Origin: CAYJIL01 sp964370235
Lineage (GTDB): Bacteria > Bacteroidota > Bacteroidia > Bacteroidales > Rikenellaceae
Direction of reading: 5' to 3'
Assembly: GCA_964370235.1 (NCBI GenBank)
Contig: CAYJIL010000024.1
Location: 1-26,395, forward strand
Length of the DNA: 26,395 bases
Shown: one piece after another, positions 1 through 7,871 of the stretch
Numbering within the stretch: position 1 is the first letter of the stretch
Layout: the number at the start of each line of letters is the position of its first letter
Translations under genes and position numbers: made by a program
The notes under the pieces: model-generated
Told to the model about the DNA's origin: nothing
The model's input: the letters and a program-made list of their open reading frames with translations, nothing else
Database searches by the model: none

Positions 1-55
1 GTGTAAGGTATTTAATTGCCTTCTCTATTCGCTTGTAGTTTACCTCATCTATCAT
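1..55 (-). CDS. Start of an Ada/AraC-like gene (truncated by window edge)
   Basis: Only the first 18 codons are inside the window, read leftwards from an ATG at 55-53. The peptide MIDEVNYKRIEKAIKYLT strongly resembles the N-terminus of the fused AraC-type HTH/methylated-DNA-protein-cysteine methyltransferases (Ada-like), in which a D-Y-x-R-I-E-K-A-I-x-Y-L helix opens the AraC domain. A well-formed promoter lies just upstream at 76-106. The family repairs O6-alkylguanine; the catalytic PCHR motif would be outside the window, so the function is inferred from the N-terminal signature only. Confidence 0.6.
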   Translation of the reverse strand, partial: MIDEVNYKRIEKAIKYLT

Positions 56-75
56 ATTTATTACTATTTTAGTTG

Positions 76-106
76 TAAAGGTAGGCAATTATAATATATA
101 CATCAA
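76..106 (-). promoter_or_regulatory. Bacteroidota-type promoter for the Ada-like gene
   Basis: Read on the minus strand there is a TTG (106-104), 20 bp, then TACCTTTA (83-76). This is one base from the Bacteroidota -7 consensus TAnnTTTG, with the same 20-bp spacing seen at the other promoters in this window. The ATG follows 21 bases later at 55. Confidence 0.6.
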
Positions 107-410
107 CCCAAAAGTTGCTATTTATCTTGTATCATATAGCACATGCTCTTTGCTTGTAGATTGACATAAAGCACCATGGAGGCTACAACAATCTTTTTTG
201 ATGTGCGAAGATAACCATAAAATTAGTATCGCTCCATAAAAAATAGTGGTGTAGATGATAAAGCAGAGGTCAATTAGCAAATAGTGTATTTTGAGGTAAC
301 TTATTTTAAAATGTAGCCAATATAGAAGGGATTGTGCTAAAGTGTTTTTTTGCCAACATAGCTTATCTCGCAATAAATGAGCATCATATATTGTTTTATT
401 TTTGAGCAAA
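107..410. other. Gene-poor AT-rich spacer
   Basis: About 300 bases between the Ada-like promoter and the toxin-antitoxin promoter. A 95-codon minus-strand frame exists here, with a hydrophobic middle, but it has no promoter of the local type, no ribosome binding site and no recognisable family, so it is not called. I see no RNA gene, repeat or attachment site in this stretch. Confidence 0.4.
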
Positions 411-444
411 TATTTGTTTTATAATCAAACAAATACTATCTTTG
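411..444 (+). promoter_or_regulatory. Promoter with embedded operator for the antitoxin-toxin operon
   Basis: TTG (414-416), 20 bp, TATCTTTG (437-444) is a perfect Bacteroidota promoter. Superimposed on it is a perfect 9-bp inverted repeat, TATTTGTTT (411-419) and AAACAAATA (427-435), separated by 7 bp. The left arm covers the -33 element and the right arm abuts the -7 element. This is what an autorepressing HTH antitoxin would need, since occupancy would block polymerase. The ATG follows at 470, which implies a leader of about 20 nt. Confidence 0.75.
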
Positions 445-469
445 CACTATAAAAGTAAACATTACGAAA

Positions 470-1261
470 ATGGATAATAAAAAATTAGGGTCAAGAATAG
501 CCCAACTACGGAATATTAAAGGAATGTCGCAAGAGGAGTTGTCTAAGAATATAGGTATATCACGACCTTCATTGGCGCAAATTGAGCAAGGAAACAGAGG
601 TGTAAAAGTAGAGGAGCTAAAGAAATTAGCTGAAAACCTCAACTTCTCGATGGATGAAATAATGTCGGATAGTTTCACGATTGATACTCACATCGAGACA
701 AGCGCACAAGTTAAAGAGAAAGCTGATATTAGAATATCTATACCTGAGATAAATATGCAGAAGTTCAAGAATCTTATATTATATATTCTTGAGAAGTGTG
801 CAGGTAAACCCAATATTGGTGAAACTGTGCTTTATAAACTGCTCTATTTCTCGGACTTCAACTATTATGAACTATACGAGGAACACCTATCAGGTGCAAC
901 TTATCGCAAGTTGCCAAACGGACCTGTACCATTGAGTGTGGATGCAGTGCTAAAGAGTATGGTAGATGGTGGTGAGCTGCAAGCCTTCAAGACCAACTAT
1001 TACGGATATACACAAAAGCGTTATATGCCGCTTGTGGGCGCAGACCTTAGATTGTTTAACGGAGCTGAAAAAGAGGTTGTCGACAATGTTGTAGATAGAT
1101 TGAGCGGAATGAGTGCAACGGATATTAGTCACTATTCGCACGAGGATATGCCTTGGAAAGCATCAAAAGATATGGAGGTTATAGATTACGAATTGGCATT
1201 CTATCGCACCGCACCATACTCTGTACGCACATATAATGAGGCTGAGGATTATGAATGTTAA
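470..1261 (+). CDS. HTH-Panacea (DUF4065) antitoxin
   Basis: The 263-residue protein has two modules. Residues 1-65 form an XRE-type helix-turn-helix (LGSRIAQLRNIKGMSQEELS, then SRPSLAQIEQG). Residues about 95-235 form a Panacea/DUF4065 (SocA-like) domain with the typical KLLYFSDFNYYELY and YRKLPNGPVP motifs. Panacea is a promiscuous antitoxin domain paired with many unrelated toxins, and HTH-Panacea fusions are a common antitoxin form. Its stop overlaps the start of the following RelE-like gene, as expected for a TA operon, and the promoter carries an inverted repeat suited to autoregulation. Family assignment is firm; neutralisation of the neighbouring toxin is inferred from order and overlap. 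Confidence 0.88.
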   Translation: MDNKKLGSRIAQLRNIKGMSQEELSKNIGISRPSLAQIEQGNRGVKVEELKKLAENLNFSMDEIMSDSFTIDTHIETSAQVKEKADIRISIPEINMQKFKNLILYILEKCAGKPNIGETVLYKLLYFSDFNYYELYEEHLSGATYRKLPNGPVPLSVDAVLKSMVDGGELQAFKTNYYGYTQKRYMPLVGADLRLFNGAEKEVVDNVVDRLSGMSATDISHYSHEDMPWKASKDMEVIDYELAFYRTAPYSVRTYNEAEDYEC

Positions 1262-1601
1262 GATTGAGAAGTTAGCTGAGTTTGAAAAAGACCTTAAACA
1301 GCTCCGCAAGAAGTATAAGACCATTGAAGATGATATTGCGCTCGTAGAGAAAGTTATTGTTGTAGAACCCACCGCTCGACCTCCTTTTAGCTTTCAGATT
1401 GATAACTTAGGGTTAGAGACTTGTGTTATTAAGGTTCGTAAGATTGCAAGTCGTTCGTTTAAGGGCAAAGGAGCAATGAGTGGCTTTAGGTTGATTTACG
1501 CCCACTTTGATCAGGAGAACCGAGTGGTGTTTATTGAACTATATCACAAGAGTAGTAAAGAGGTGGAAGATAGAGATAGAATTAAATTGAATTTCAAGTA
1601 A
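1251..1601 (+). CDS. RelE/HigB-like toxin
   Basis: The product is a 116-residue basic protein when started at the ATG at 1251, which overlaps the antitoxin stop (TAA 1259-1261). An in-frame ATG at 1236 would add five residues but is less likely because it makes the overlap longer. The core IKVRKIASRSFKGKGAMSG, then FRLIYAHFD and VVFIELYHKSSKE..DRDRIK, matches the ParE/RelE superfamily group with a lysine/arginine-rich centre and a C-terminal (D/E)R.RI. These toxins are usually ribosome-dependent mRNA interferases. The gene lies directly behind an HTH-Panacea antitoxin. Toxicity is inferred; it could also be an inactive relative. Confidence 0.82.
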   Translation: MNVKIEKLAEFEKDLKQLRKKYKTIEDDIALVEKVIVVEPTARPPFSFQIDNLGLETCVIKVRKIASRSFKGKGAMSGFRLIYAHFDQENRVVFIELYHKSSKEVEDRDRIKLNFK

Positions 1602-1605
1602 GATA

Positions 1606-1845
1606 ATGGCAAAATTAGAAGAGATTGATAATTATGGCTATTATCAACTGTATCTATTTGGTATGTGGTTCTATATGGAGGTTACACCAAGAGCGAGATT
1701 ATGTCGAGACATTTATTTGCGTCCAAAAGTAAAAGAAATGATAAGTTCAGGTTTTGTATTTAAACACTTTGTAGAATTACAAAGTGTAAACGATATAGAT
1801 TTCACACTAAGGAAGTTATATGGTGAAAAAGGGAGTGTAAAATAA
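1606..1845 (+). CDS. Small hypothetical protein, third ORF of the TA operon
   Basis: The ATG is 4 bp after the toxin stop, so the 79-codon frame is positioned as a co-transcribed gene. The product is rich in Tyr, Leu and charged residues, has no signal peptide or obvious membrane helix, and matches no family I recognise. Tight spacing and same-strand placement argue that it is real; the absence of a known domain argues for caution. Its stop codon sits inside a long inverted repeat (1833-1870). It could be an accessory element of the TA locus or an unrelated passenger. Confidence 0.5.
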   Translation: MAKLEEIDNYGYYQLYLFGMWFYMEVTPRARLCRDIYLRPKVKEMISSGFVFKHFVELQSVNDIDFTLRKLYGEKGSVK

Positions 1846-1870
1846 ATCCGTCAATATATTTTACACTCTC
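1833..1870 (+). repeat. Inverted repeat at the end of the TA operon
   Basis: GAGTGTAAAA (1833-1842) and TTTTACACTC (1861-1870) form a perfect 10-bp stem with an 18-nt loop, overlapping the stop codon of the small ORF. No T-tract follows the right arm, so it is not a canonical intrinsic terminator, but it separates the plus-strand operon from the convergent HNH gene and may end or stabilise the transcript. Confidence 0.45.
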
Positions 1871-1950
1871 GATTTGCTATAAACCAAGTTCTGCATTACT
1901 GATTTTAATTAGCCATGCACTTATTGTATGCCAATGAAGTCACTTATAAC

Positions 1951-2664
1951 TCAATAATATTTCTGCATCCTAATAGGATTGCTCTCTAAATATTTAGAAT
2001 CAAACTTCTCATATTCATAATGTTCTGGTATCAACTTAATAAGAAATTGTTTAATCAAACCAGCAAGTGTGGAAGGATTAAGTTTTCCCTCTCCAAAGTG
2101 TATTGCTACATTCGGATGTTTCGTATTTAAATAATTATGTAGATCTATTATTAAATTAGCATCAGCTAAATCATATGCCATTAGTATATCTACTAAAGAT
2201 TCATTGAATATTTCCTCGTATTCTGCAGATGCACGTCTAAACCAATATGTACCGTAACAACTTGTCTCTTGTGCGATCAGCCAATCCCAAAAGAATTCTG
2301 CGTCATCTATATTTGGTGCTTCTCTATGACATCTATTGCACAATAATACCATATTTGAGGGATCGTCTTTTCCGCCTAAAGAATGTGGAATAATATGGCA
2401 TCTATGTAGTGTACATTTACATCCGCACCTCCAACACCTTTCGTGTGCTTCTGCAAAATCAACACTTAAATTACCCTCATAAACCCGTGTTTCCCAGTAT
2501 TCAATAATCTCTTTTATAGATGTAGTTATTTTAGATCGCTTATTTTTATTCACCTTAGTATTTAAGGAAATTAATTTCATGTTTTCATGTTGCAATGTTT
2601 TAACTTGCTGAGAAAGAGATTCTATTTGCAGATATAAGTTATCAATATTATCATTATGTGCCAT
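1951..2664 (-). CDS. HNH endonuclease with N-terminal coiled coil
   Basis: The protein has 237 residues. Residues 5-40 have the heptad-like pattern of a short coiled coil (LYLQIESLSQQVKTLQHENM), which may mediate dimerisation. Residues 77-113 are an HNH nuclease fold: C77-W-R-C80, then R88-C-H90-I-I-P-H94-S-L-G-G, N104 and C109-N-R-C112-H113. The four cysteines should bind a structural zinc; H90 and the N104/H113 region supply the metal-dependent active site. The C-terminal about 110 residues match no domain I know. It is convergent with the TA operon and lies beside a restriction-enzyme remnant, so a role in defence or in a mobile element is plausible but unproven. Confidence 0.82.
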   Translation of the reverse strand: MAHNDNIDNLYLQIESLSQQVKTLQHENMKLISLNTKVNKNKRSKITTSIKEIIEYWETRVYEGNLSVDFAEAHERCWRCGCKCTLHRCHIIPHSLGGKDDPSNMVLLCNRCHREAPNIDDAEFFWDWLIAQETSCYGTYWFRRASAEYEEIFNESLVDILMAYDLADANLIIDLHNYLNTKHPNVAIHFGEGKLNPSTLAGLIKQFLIKLIPEHYEYEKFDSKYLESNPIRMQKYY

Positions 2665-2807
2665 ATTATTCTGTTTTATTGGTACTAAAAATTATATTAT
2701 CTACTATGTTGGCTCGAAGTTAAACATAATTTTTGAATCTATTAAAAATTGCATTGATGTCTGACAGGCTATTTACCTGCAATGAGTTGCATTTCTACAT
2801 TGTCTAG

Positions 2808-3420
2808 TTAATAAAGACTACAAATTTGTCTATCAATCTCAGCTTCGAGAGTTGAGGTATCAGCCTTCGGGTTATCTCGTTTCGCTTCTAATATTTGTTC
2901 TACAATGTCAATAAATGATTACTGCTCACTGATTGGTATAATCTTAATAGGTAACTTCTTGATAAATAGAGCTTGATACCTGTAAAATCCATTTGCTTGT
3001 GGAATGGTGTTTGATTTGCGGTAATACTCTAATACACTAGAATTAAGAAGAGCCAACAGATATTTATTGTCAATATCTGCGTGTTTAGCCGAAAAACTGT
3101 ATACTGTGGTTGTTCCATAAAATCCATTATCTAAATCTAAGGCAAAACTATTTTTGAAGCATTATCAAGCGTAACAATTTTAGCTTTTTCAAAAGTAGAT
3201 GGCTTCCGTTGATTCCATAATTCATACCTCTTCTTGCTTGACTTATCGAAATAGCTACGGCCTTTCAGCATTTTTCTCATTTCACTTAGATAGTTATTTC
3301 TCATATCAGATTCGCAGATCACAGATCCATTTTTATCGTATAGACATATAACATATTATTGTTGTCCAATAAAAACAATACATTATATCCTAAAAAGCAA
3401 TAAGCTGAACAAATCACGTT
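2808..3420 (-). pseudogene. Remnant of a type IIG restriction-methylase C-terminus
   Basis: Read on the minus strand and joined across frames, this stretch encodes a TaqI-like specificity domain of Eco57I-type methylases. It includes RYELWNQRKPSTFEKAKIVT, then SFALDLDNGFYGTTTVYSF, YLLALLNSSVLEYYRK, and the usual tail FIDIVEQILEAK..PKADTSTLEAEID. At least three lesions break it. There is a frame change near 3345. An apparent one-base loss falls in an A-run at about 3151-3155 (the frame exits as ASKIVLP instead of ASK-NSFALD). There is an in-frame TAA at 2921-2919. No N-terminal or methyltransferase part is recognisable, and frames decay above about 3420. It is a dead fragment, probably from an old insertion or deletion event. 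Confidence 0.8.
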
Positions 3421-3493
3421 GTAAATCCGTTACTTACTTAGCCAGACCATTTTATAACAATTTAACTTTCAATGATTTCATAATATTTTACTT

Positions 3494-3515
3494 GGTTAAT
3501 TATACATAATCAACC
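3494..3515. repeat. Small dyad downstream of the dihaem propeller gene
   Basis: A 22-bp near-perfect dyad, GGTTAATTAT then ATAATCAACC around a central AC, has one mismatched pair. It lies 17 bases beyond the minus-strand stop at 3532. No T-run follows on the minus strand, so a terminator function is only possible, not shown. Confidence 0.3.
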
Positions 3516-3531
3516 ACACCACAAGTCTCTA

Positions 3532-5340
3532 TTATAGCGATAGAACATACAAGGCTAAATCCTCTTTTTGTTGCTCTGTATAGCTATCTAGGTTTGAGTG
3601 AACCGATAGTGCCTCTTGCATTGTGTATGCCCTGCCATCATATAGATATGGGGCTGTGCGCCACACCTCTCTAAGTGTTGGCACATCCATCTTGCGGCCA
3701 CTCTCGGTGCTAGTGCTCCACGATATGGGATATTGCTTTTGGTTGGTGTATAGGTTACCACTATGGCAAGCAGCACACTCCTTTGCAAATATTTGCTCGC
3801 CACGCATAGCCTGTGGGCTTAGCTGGTCACCTGCTAGGGTGTATGGGCTTTGCTGTGCATCAAGTGACGATAGATATTGATCTACTTCGCTAGCTACTTT
3901 AGGGTTTACTTTGGCAAAGAATATATGTTTAAATCCCGATCTAACAGCCGTTTGTGCATCGGCACGAATACCCGTCACCATAGCAGGTGCACTTTGGTGT
4001 GCAAACAGCATAGATTTGGTGCTCTTGGGGTTGGCAACTCCATCGTTCATTAAGTCCCAATTCACTCCATCGGTGCGTGCATCGTTGGGGTGACAGCTAG
4101 CACAGCTTTGCCACTGCTGAAAACATAGCGTAGCATCATGAAATGCCATCTCGCCACGCCCTTTAGCACTCTGCATAAGCGAATTTGGGCTACTATATAG
4201 GTTTGTCATTGTGCTATTTGCTACAAGTTCTTTGGTGTTTATGTAGTTAATATCGCCCGTGAAATAGTTACTTGCATATAGTCTATCGCCTATTTGAGCA
4301 ATATCTCGTGTACCCTTGCCATTGCTATCGACAAAATAACGAATACCATACAAGAACGAGGCATCGTTAACAATTTGGCTCACATCACGGCTCGAATGGC
4401 TAGTTGGCTTGCCTTCGTAGTAACTATCAAGACGCTTGTGTAGCAAGTCACGGTCGATTACTGCAACTTGGTGGCTACCCGATAGAGCCACAAAAAGCTG
4501 ACGATTATCATCGCTCACCTCAACAGCCCATGGGTTGGCTGCTCCTCGTTGTGGAGTATCTAGCAATACGCTACTTAGTAGCTTTCTATCTTTGAGGTCT
4601 ATTATGCTCATTGCATTTGTACTCATCCAGCCACGGTCGACTTGGTTGGTTGGTAGCTGATACCTAGCAATTAGGTGTGTGATGTAACCATAGCGACCAT
4701 CTCTATCGGTAGTAATTGCCTTGAGATCGGTTGAGCCATTTGGTAAAGAGATTATCTGCTGTACTTTGCCCTGCGATAGGTCGACTATGCGTAGTAGTGA
4801 CGAAATGGGGAATGATGTAGCAGCCTGTTCGGGCAAGTTACCACCAATTAACAATTTATCGCCCCCATCAAACAGTACCATAGTAGATGGTTCACGACCA
4901 ACATCAATGGTGTGCTTATCTTCAAAGGTAGAGTTATCGATGGCTACCAGCTTGCCTTGGTGGCGCAAGAGCACCCAAATAAGCCCTCTTTTACTATCTA
5001 CTACAATATCGCTTGGGGTATGCCCAATATTTTGGCGATTAATGGGCTGCAAAGATTCTCGCTCTAGCTCGATTATCTCGCCACTAGCATCACCAGCCAC
5101 TGCCCAAATTTTGTCACCTACAATCTCTAGGTCGTTAACCCCAACACCCAAGTTTGGCGAAGAGCAAATAAGCTGCCCATCCTCGGATATGCGTGCAATG
5201 CTACCTGAGTGTGTGCTTGTAACAAGCAGTGAGCCTTTATCCTCATATATTGCTTGTGGCGAAAACACCTTGCCTGCACTGCTACCACACCCCACCATTA
5301 CAAGTAGGGCTGCTGCTATATATATTTGTCTTACTCTCAT
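3532..5340 (-). CDS. Beta-propeller/MauG-like dihaem lipoprotein (fused HzsB-HzsC-like)
   Basis: The 602-residue protein starts with a lipoprotein signal (VMVGC, acyl Cys at 18). Residues about 35-390 are YVTN/NHL-type beta-propeller repeats (e.g. TPSDIVVDSKRGLIWVLL). The C-terminal part has two c-haem sites, C413-ASC-H417 and C522-AAC-H526, followed by DVPTLREVWRTAPYLYDG, the signature of the CCP/MauG/MbnH dihaem peroxidase fold. The usual His in PYxHDG is Tyr567 here. Propeller plus CCP-like dihaem is the arrangement of hydrazine synthase beta and gamma subunits, which some anammox bacteria carry as one fused chain. The ATG touches the TAA of the upstream gene (TAAATG), indicating translational coupling and probably a complex. 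The reaction is unknown; a peroxidase or a maturation enzyme is the alternative. Confidence 0.8.
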   Translation of the reverse strand: MRVRQIYIAAALLVMVGCGSSAGKVFSPQAIYEDKGSLLVTSTHSGSIARISEDGQLICSSPNLGVGVNDLEIVGDKIWAVAGDASGEIIELERESLQPINRQNIGHTPSDIVVDSKRGLIWVLLRHQGKLVAIDNSTFEDKHTIDVGREPSTMVLFDGGDKLLIGGNLPEQAATSFPISSLLRIVDLSQGKVQQIISLPNGSTDLKAITTDRDGRYGYITHLIARYQLPTNQVDRGWMSTNAMSIIDLKDRKLLSSVLLDTPQRGAANPWAVEVSDDNRQLFVALSGSHQVAVIDRDLLHKRLDSYYEGKPTSHSSRDVSQIVNDASFLYGIRYFVDSNGKGTRDIAQIGDRLYASNYFTGDINYINTKELVANSTMTNLYSSPNSLMQSAKGRGEMAFHDATLCFQQWQSCASCHPNDARTDGVNWDLMNDGVANPKSTKSMLFAHQSAPAMVTGIRADAQTAVRSGFKHIFFAKVNPKVASEVDQYLSSLDAQQSPYTLAGDQLSPQAMRGEQIFAKECAACHSGNLYTNQKQYPISWSTSTESGRKMDVPTLREVWRTAPYLYDGRAYTMQEALSVHSNLDSYTEQQKEDLALYVLSL

Positions 5341-7833
5341 TTAACTATGCTTCTTTATGTGTGTAATATACTCCTCGATGGCTATTTGCTCCTCTTGGCG
5401 GAATTTCTCTCGCTTTTGGTAGTAGCGATCATAGTACTCTAGCTCTTGTGGTGTCCAGTTATTAGCCTCTTTGTAGTCGGCAATAAACGGCACTAGCAAA
5501 TCTATCCATAGTGCGACTAGCTCAATCTCTTGGGCCGAAACCGATGTACCACCATGCCCCTTTTCTAGCCTTCGAATTATGTTACTGGTGTTAGATCCTG
5601 CATGATAGGGCTTCAAAAGCGTAGGTTCCGACAAGGAGCTAACCCAGTTAACTTCGGGGTGCTCGGCATTACCCTGCCACGAATCGTTCCAGTTACTGGT
5701 TTTGCGTGCGTGGGTTAGGCTAAGGTACGACTCAGAATATTTGCGTTTTGTTTGGTTATCAACCACCCTTAAGTCGCCCTTTAGGCTAAAGCTATTCTTT
5801 ACACCATCGTGACAGCTAATGCAATGCTTGTCCCATATTGGCTGCACCTCGTTTTGGTAGCTAAATATGCGGTTACCACTATGCTCGGGGCTAATACTTT
5901 GCACCTCACGGTTCATTGCTGCCGATATTGGGTGGTTGCTCAATGGCACACTATTTTTGTGTTCGTGACACCCCACACAGCTCTGCATCTCGCCAGGCAT
6001 GAGTGTGCTCCAGCTTCGCATAGTTTGCACCACACGATTGTTGCTATCGAGTGCCTGAAAGTATAACGGAGTATTGGCTGGTGCTGTAAATAGTGCCGAA
6101 CCATCTTGGTGTACATCAACCGTACCATGCACTCGCTTTAAGTCCCATGCCGTGTTACCAACACCTACGGGCGAAAATGCATGGGCTGTTCCACCTTTGC
6201 CCTCGGAGTATGCTGCACCCACACTTGCCACACGATACTCTATTTCGACAATGCGTAGTTTTTTGATAGTGCCACGCTCTACCCCCTCTAGGGAGTTTGC
6301 GGCATATATATCCTGCATGTAGTAAGTACCATAATCTTTTGTATAATCTACATGGCTAGCTCTCACAAATGGTCGCTGTCTCTCTTGCAAAAGAGCTGGT
6401 TGGTTGCACGATAGTTCACTATCGCCTATTAGGAGCTCTCGCTCACCATCTATGTTCATCCAGTATATACCAAAGTTCATTGGGTTACCAACATAGTAAC
6501 CTAGCGAACTATAAGAGATTAAGAACTCTTTTTCGTTTAGTGGCGCTGGGTACTGAAACTGGTCGCCATACTGCCCATAGGCATCTACCGTTACAGCTTT
6601 GCTTGGCCTATGTGGTGCAACCATCATAACTCCTTGCTCTTGGTCACGCCCAGCCTCAACATCGACAATGCATAACTTGCCGTGCTGTGGCGAATGGTGA
6701 CCTGTTGCTGTTGCCATTATTTTGCTACTTCCGGGGATTTGGGCCGAGTGTGTTAGTGTTGTAGGAAAGAAACTGTTCATTCCATAAAACTCGCTCTGCC
6801 CCGTTCCATCGGGATTCATCTGAAATAGTGGCTGTGTGTACACCTGTCCTCGGTCGTTATAGTCCCACCTAGTATAAACTACTCTACCATCGTCTAGTAG
6901 CGCAGGGTGTGGCGTATGCACTTGGTCATAGCCTATGCGGCGAATAAAACGCCCCTCTCTATCACACAAATATAGATTACTCACCTCTGTTGTGTAACAG
7001 TCTACGGCACTACCGTTGCGTGTAGAGTTAAACATTATATTATCATCGGGGAGATATATGCCCTCGATGTCGGCAAGCCCACTACCATGTGTAAGTTGTT
7101 TTATTTCGCCACTTGTGTAGTTTAGCTCATATAGGTGGAAGTCGTCATCTTTTGCCGATTTTTTCCATGCAAAAAGTATGTGATTACCATCAAAGTGCAC
7201 ATCGGGGTCACGAAACACACCACTACTATCTTTCATTATAATCTCTTGTGAGCCCCATATTGTATTCATGTGCAAAACCGCTAGCTGGCTATTGGGAATA
7301 AAATTACACTCGGCACGTGCATCTGACACTCCTTCGGTATATGCAAAAAACGAAGGGCGCAGAGGGTGAAATTTGGTGAATACAATCTTGGGGTTATTTG
7401 CCACAAAACTCTCGAGTCGCTTTGTTCGGCGCTCGATGCAAGCTGTAATATAGTTTGTGATATTGGCTTCAAAATCGCTCGTATGTGCTAGTGTGTGCAC
7501 TTTTTTGCCTCGTTGAATTAGTGCCGAATCTAGCGTAGTGAGCCCAAACCAATCTACCGTTTGGCCATCCTGCAACCACCAATCATAGCTAATTGGGTGC
7601 AGGGTCGAAAGTGTGCGATGTGCACGCTTGGTGCGAGCTTGAATGCTATCGACACCCATATTCTGCTCTGTGGCTTGAGACACCAGCTTATATTGCTGTT
7701 GTAGGTTATGGGCAAACTCTTTGGCCTCTTGTGGGGCTAGCGCAAACGAGCTATGCTCTTGCTTTTGGCTAGTGCATCCCGACAAAAATAACGAGTAGAT
7801 ACTACTAAGTATCACTAATTTTACTCTATTCAT
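5341..7833 (-). CDS. HzsA-related dihaem lipoprotein
   Basis: The 830-residue protein has a lipobox LFLSGC (Cys20). The middle region is a propeller typical of HzsA-related proteins: VDC279YTTEVSNLYLCD, then DGRVVYTRWDYNDRGQVY, FQMNPDGTGQSEFYG and the paired histidines of ATGHHSPQ (H379-H380). The C-terminal part has two c-haem sites, C619-VGC-H623 and C671-ISC-H675. In hydrazine synthase alpha subunit, the domain order is propeller, a Zn-associated haem and a second haem; as I recall, a Cys and the haem-motif His bind that zinc and a Tyr four residues after the motif ligates the haem iron. Here Cys279 fits the Cys position, but the +4 position after H623 is Asn627, so the active haem may differ. 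Family match is strong; hydrazine chemistry is not implied. Confidence 0.8.
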   Translation of the reverse strand: MNRVKLVILSSIYSLFLSGCTSQKQEHSSFALAPQEAKEFAHNLQQQYKLVSQATEQNMGVDSIQARTKRAHRTLSTLHPISYDWWLQDGQTVDWFGLTTLDSALIQRGKKVHTLAHTSDFEANITNYITACIERRTKRLESFVANNPKIVFTKFHPLRPSFFAYTEGVSDARAECNFIPNSQLAVLHMNTIWGSQEIIMKDSSGVFRDPDVHFDGNHILFAWKKSAKDDDFHLYELNYTSGEIKQLTHGSGLADIEGIYLPDDNIMFNSTRNGSAVDCYTTEVSNLYLCDREGRFIRRIGYDQVHTPHPALLDDGRVVYTRWDYNDRGQVYTQPLFQMNPDGTGQSEFYGMNSFFPTTLTHSAQIPGSSKIMATATGHHSPQHGKLCIVDVEAGRDQEQGVMMVAPHRPSKAVTVDAYGQYGDQFQYPAPLNEKEFLISYSSLGYYVGNPMNFGIYWMNIDGERELLIGDSELSCNQPALLQERQRPFVRASHVDYTKDYGTYYMQDIYAANSLEGVERGTIKKLRIVEIEYRVASVGAAYSEGKGGTAHAFSPVGVGNTAWDLKRVHGTVDVHQDGSALFTAPANTPLYFQALDSNNRVVQTMRSWSTLMPGEMQSCVGCHEHKNSVPLSNHPISAAMNREVQSISPEHSGNRIFSYQNEVQPIWDKHCISCHDGVKNSFSLKGDLRVVDNQTKRKYSESYLSLTHARKTSNWNDSWQGNAEHPEVNWVSSLSEPTLLKPYHAGSNTSNIIRRLEKGHGGTSVSAQEIELVALWIDLLVPFIADYKEANNWTPQELEYYDRYYQKREKFRQEEQIAIEEYITHIKKHS

Positions 7834-7871
7834 ATCGTATAATAGTATTTGGGCATATATAACAAGGTTTA

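Noticed and set aside
5..22. AAGGTATTTAATTGCCTT resembles the right part of the hmuR operator region
   Set aside because: It lies inside the coding start of the Ada-like gene, lacks the left arm and has no correctly placed -7 element.
122..409. A 95-codon minus-strand frame with a hydrophobic centre
   Set aside because: No local-type promoter, no ribosome binding site and no family resemblance; it lies in AT-rich intergenic DNA and reads like chance.
4721..5344. A 207-codon plus-strand frame opposite the dihaem propeller gene
   Set aside because: It is antisense to a clear haem-protein gene and low in typical coding features; it is a mirror frame.
3532..7833. Interpretation as a true hydrazine synthase of an anammox organism
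   Set aside because: Lipoprotein signals, the Bacteroidales context, lack of anammox genes and the missing Tyr after the haem motif argue for a relative of different function.
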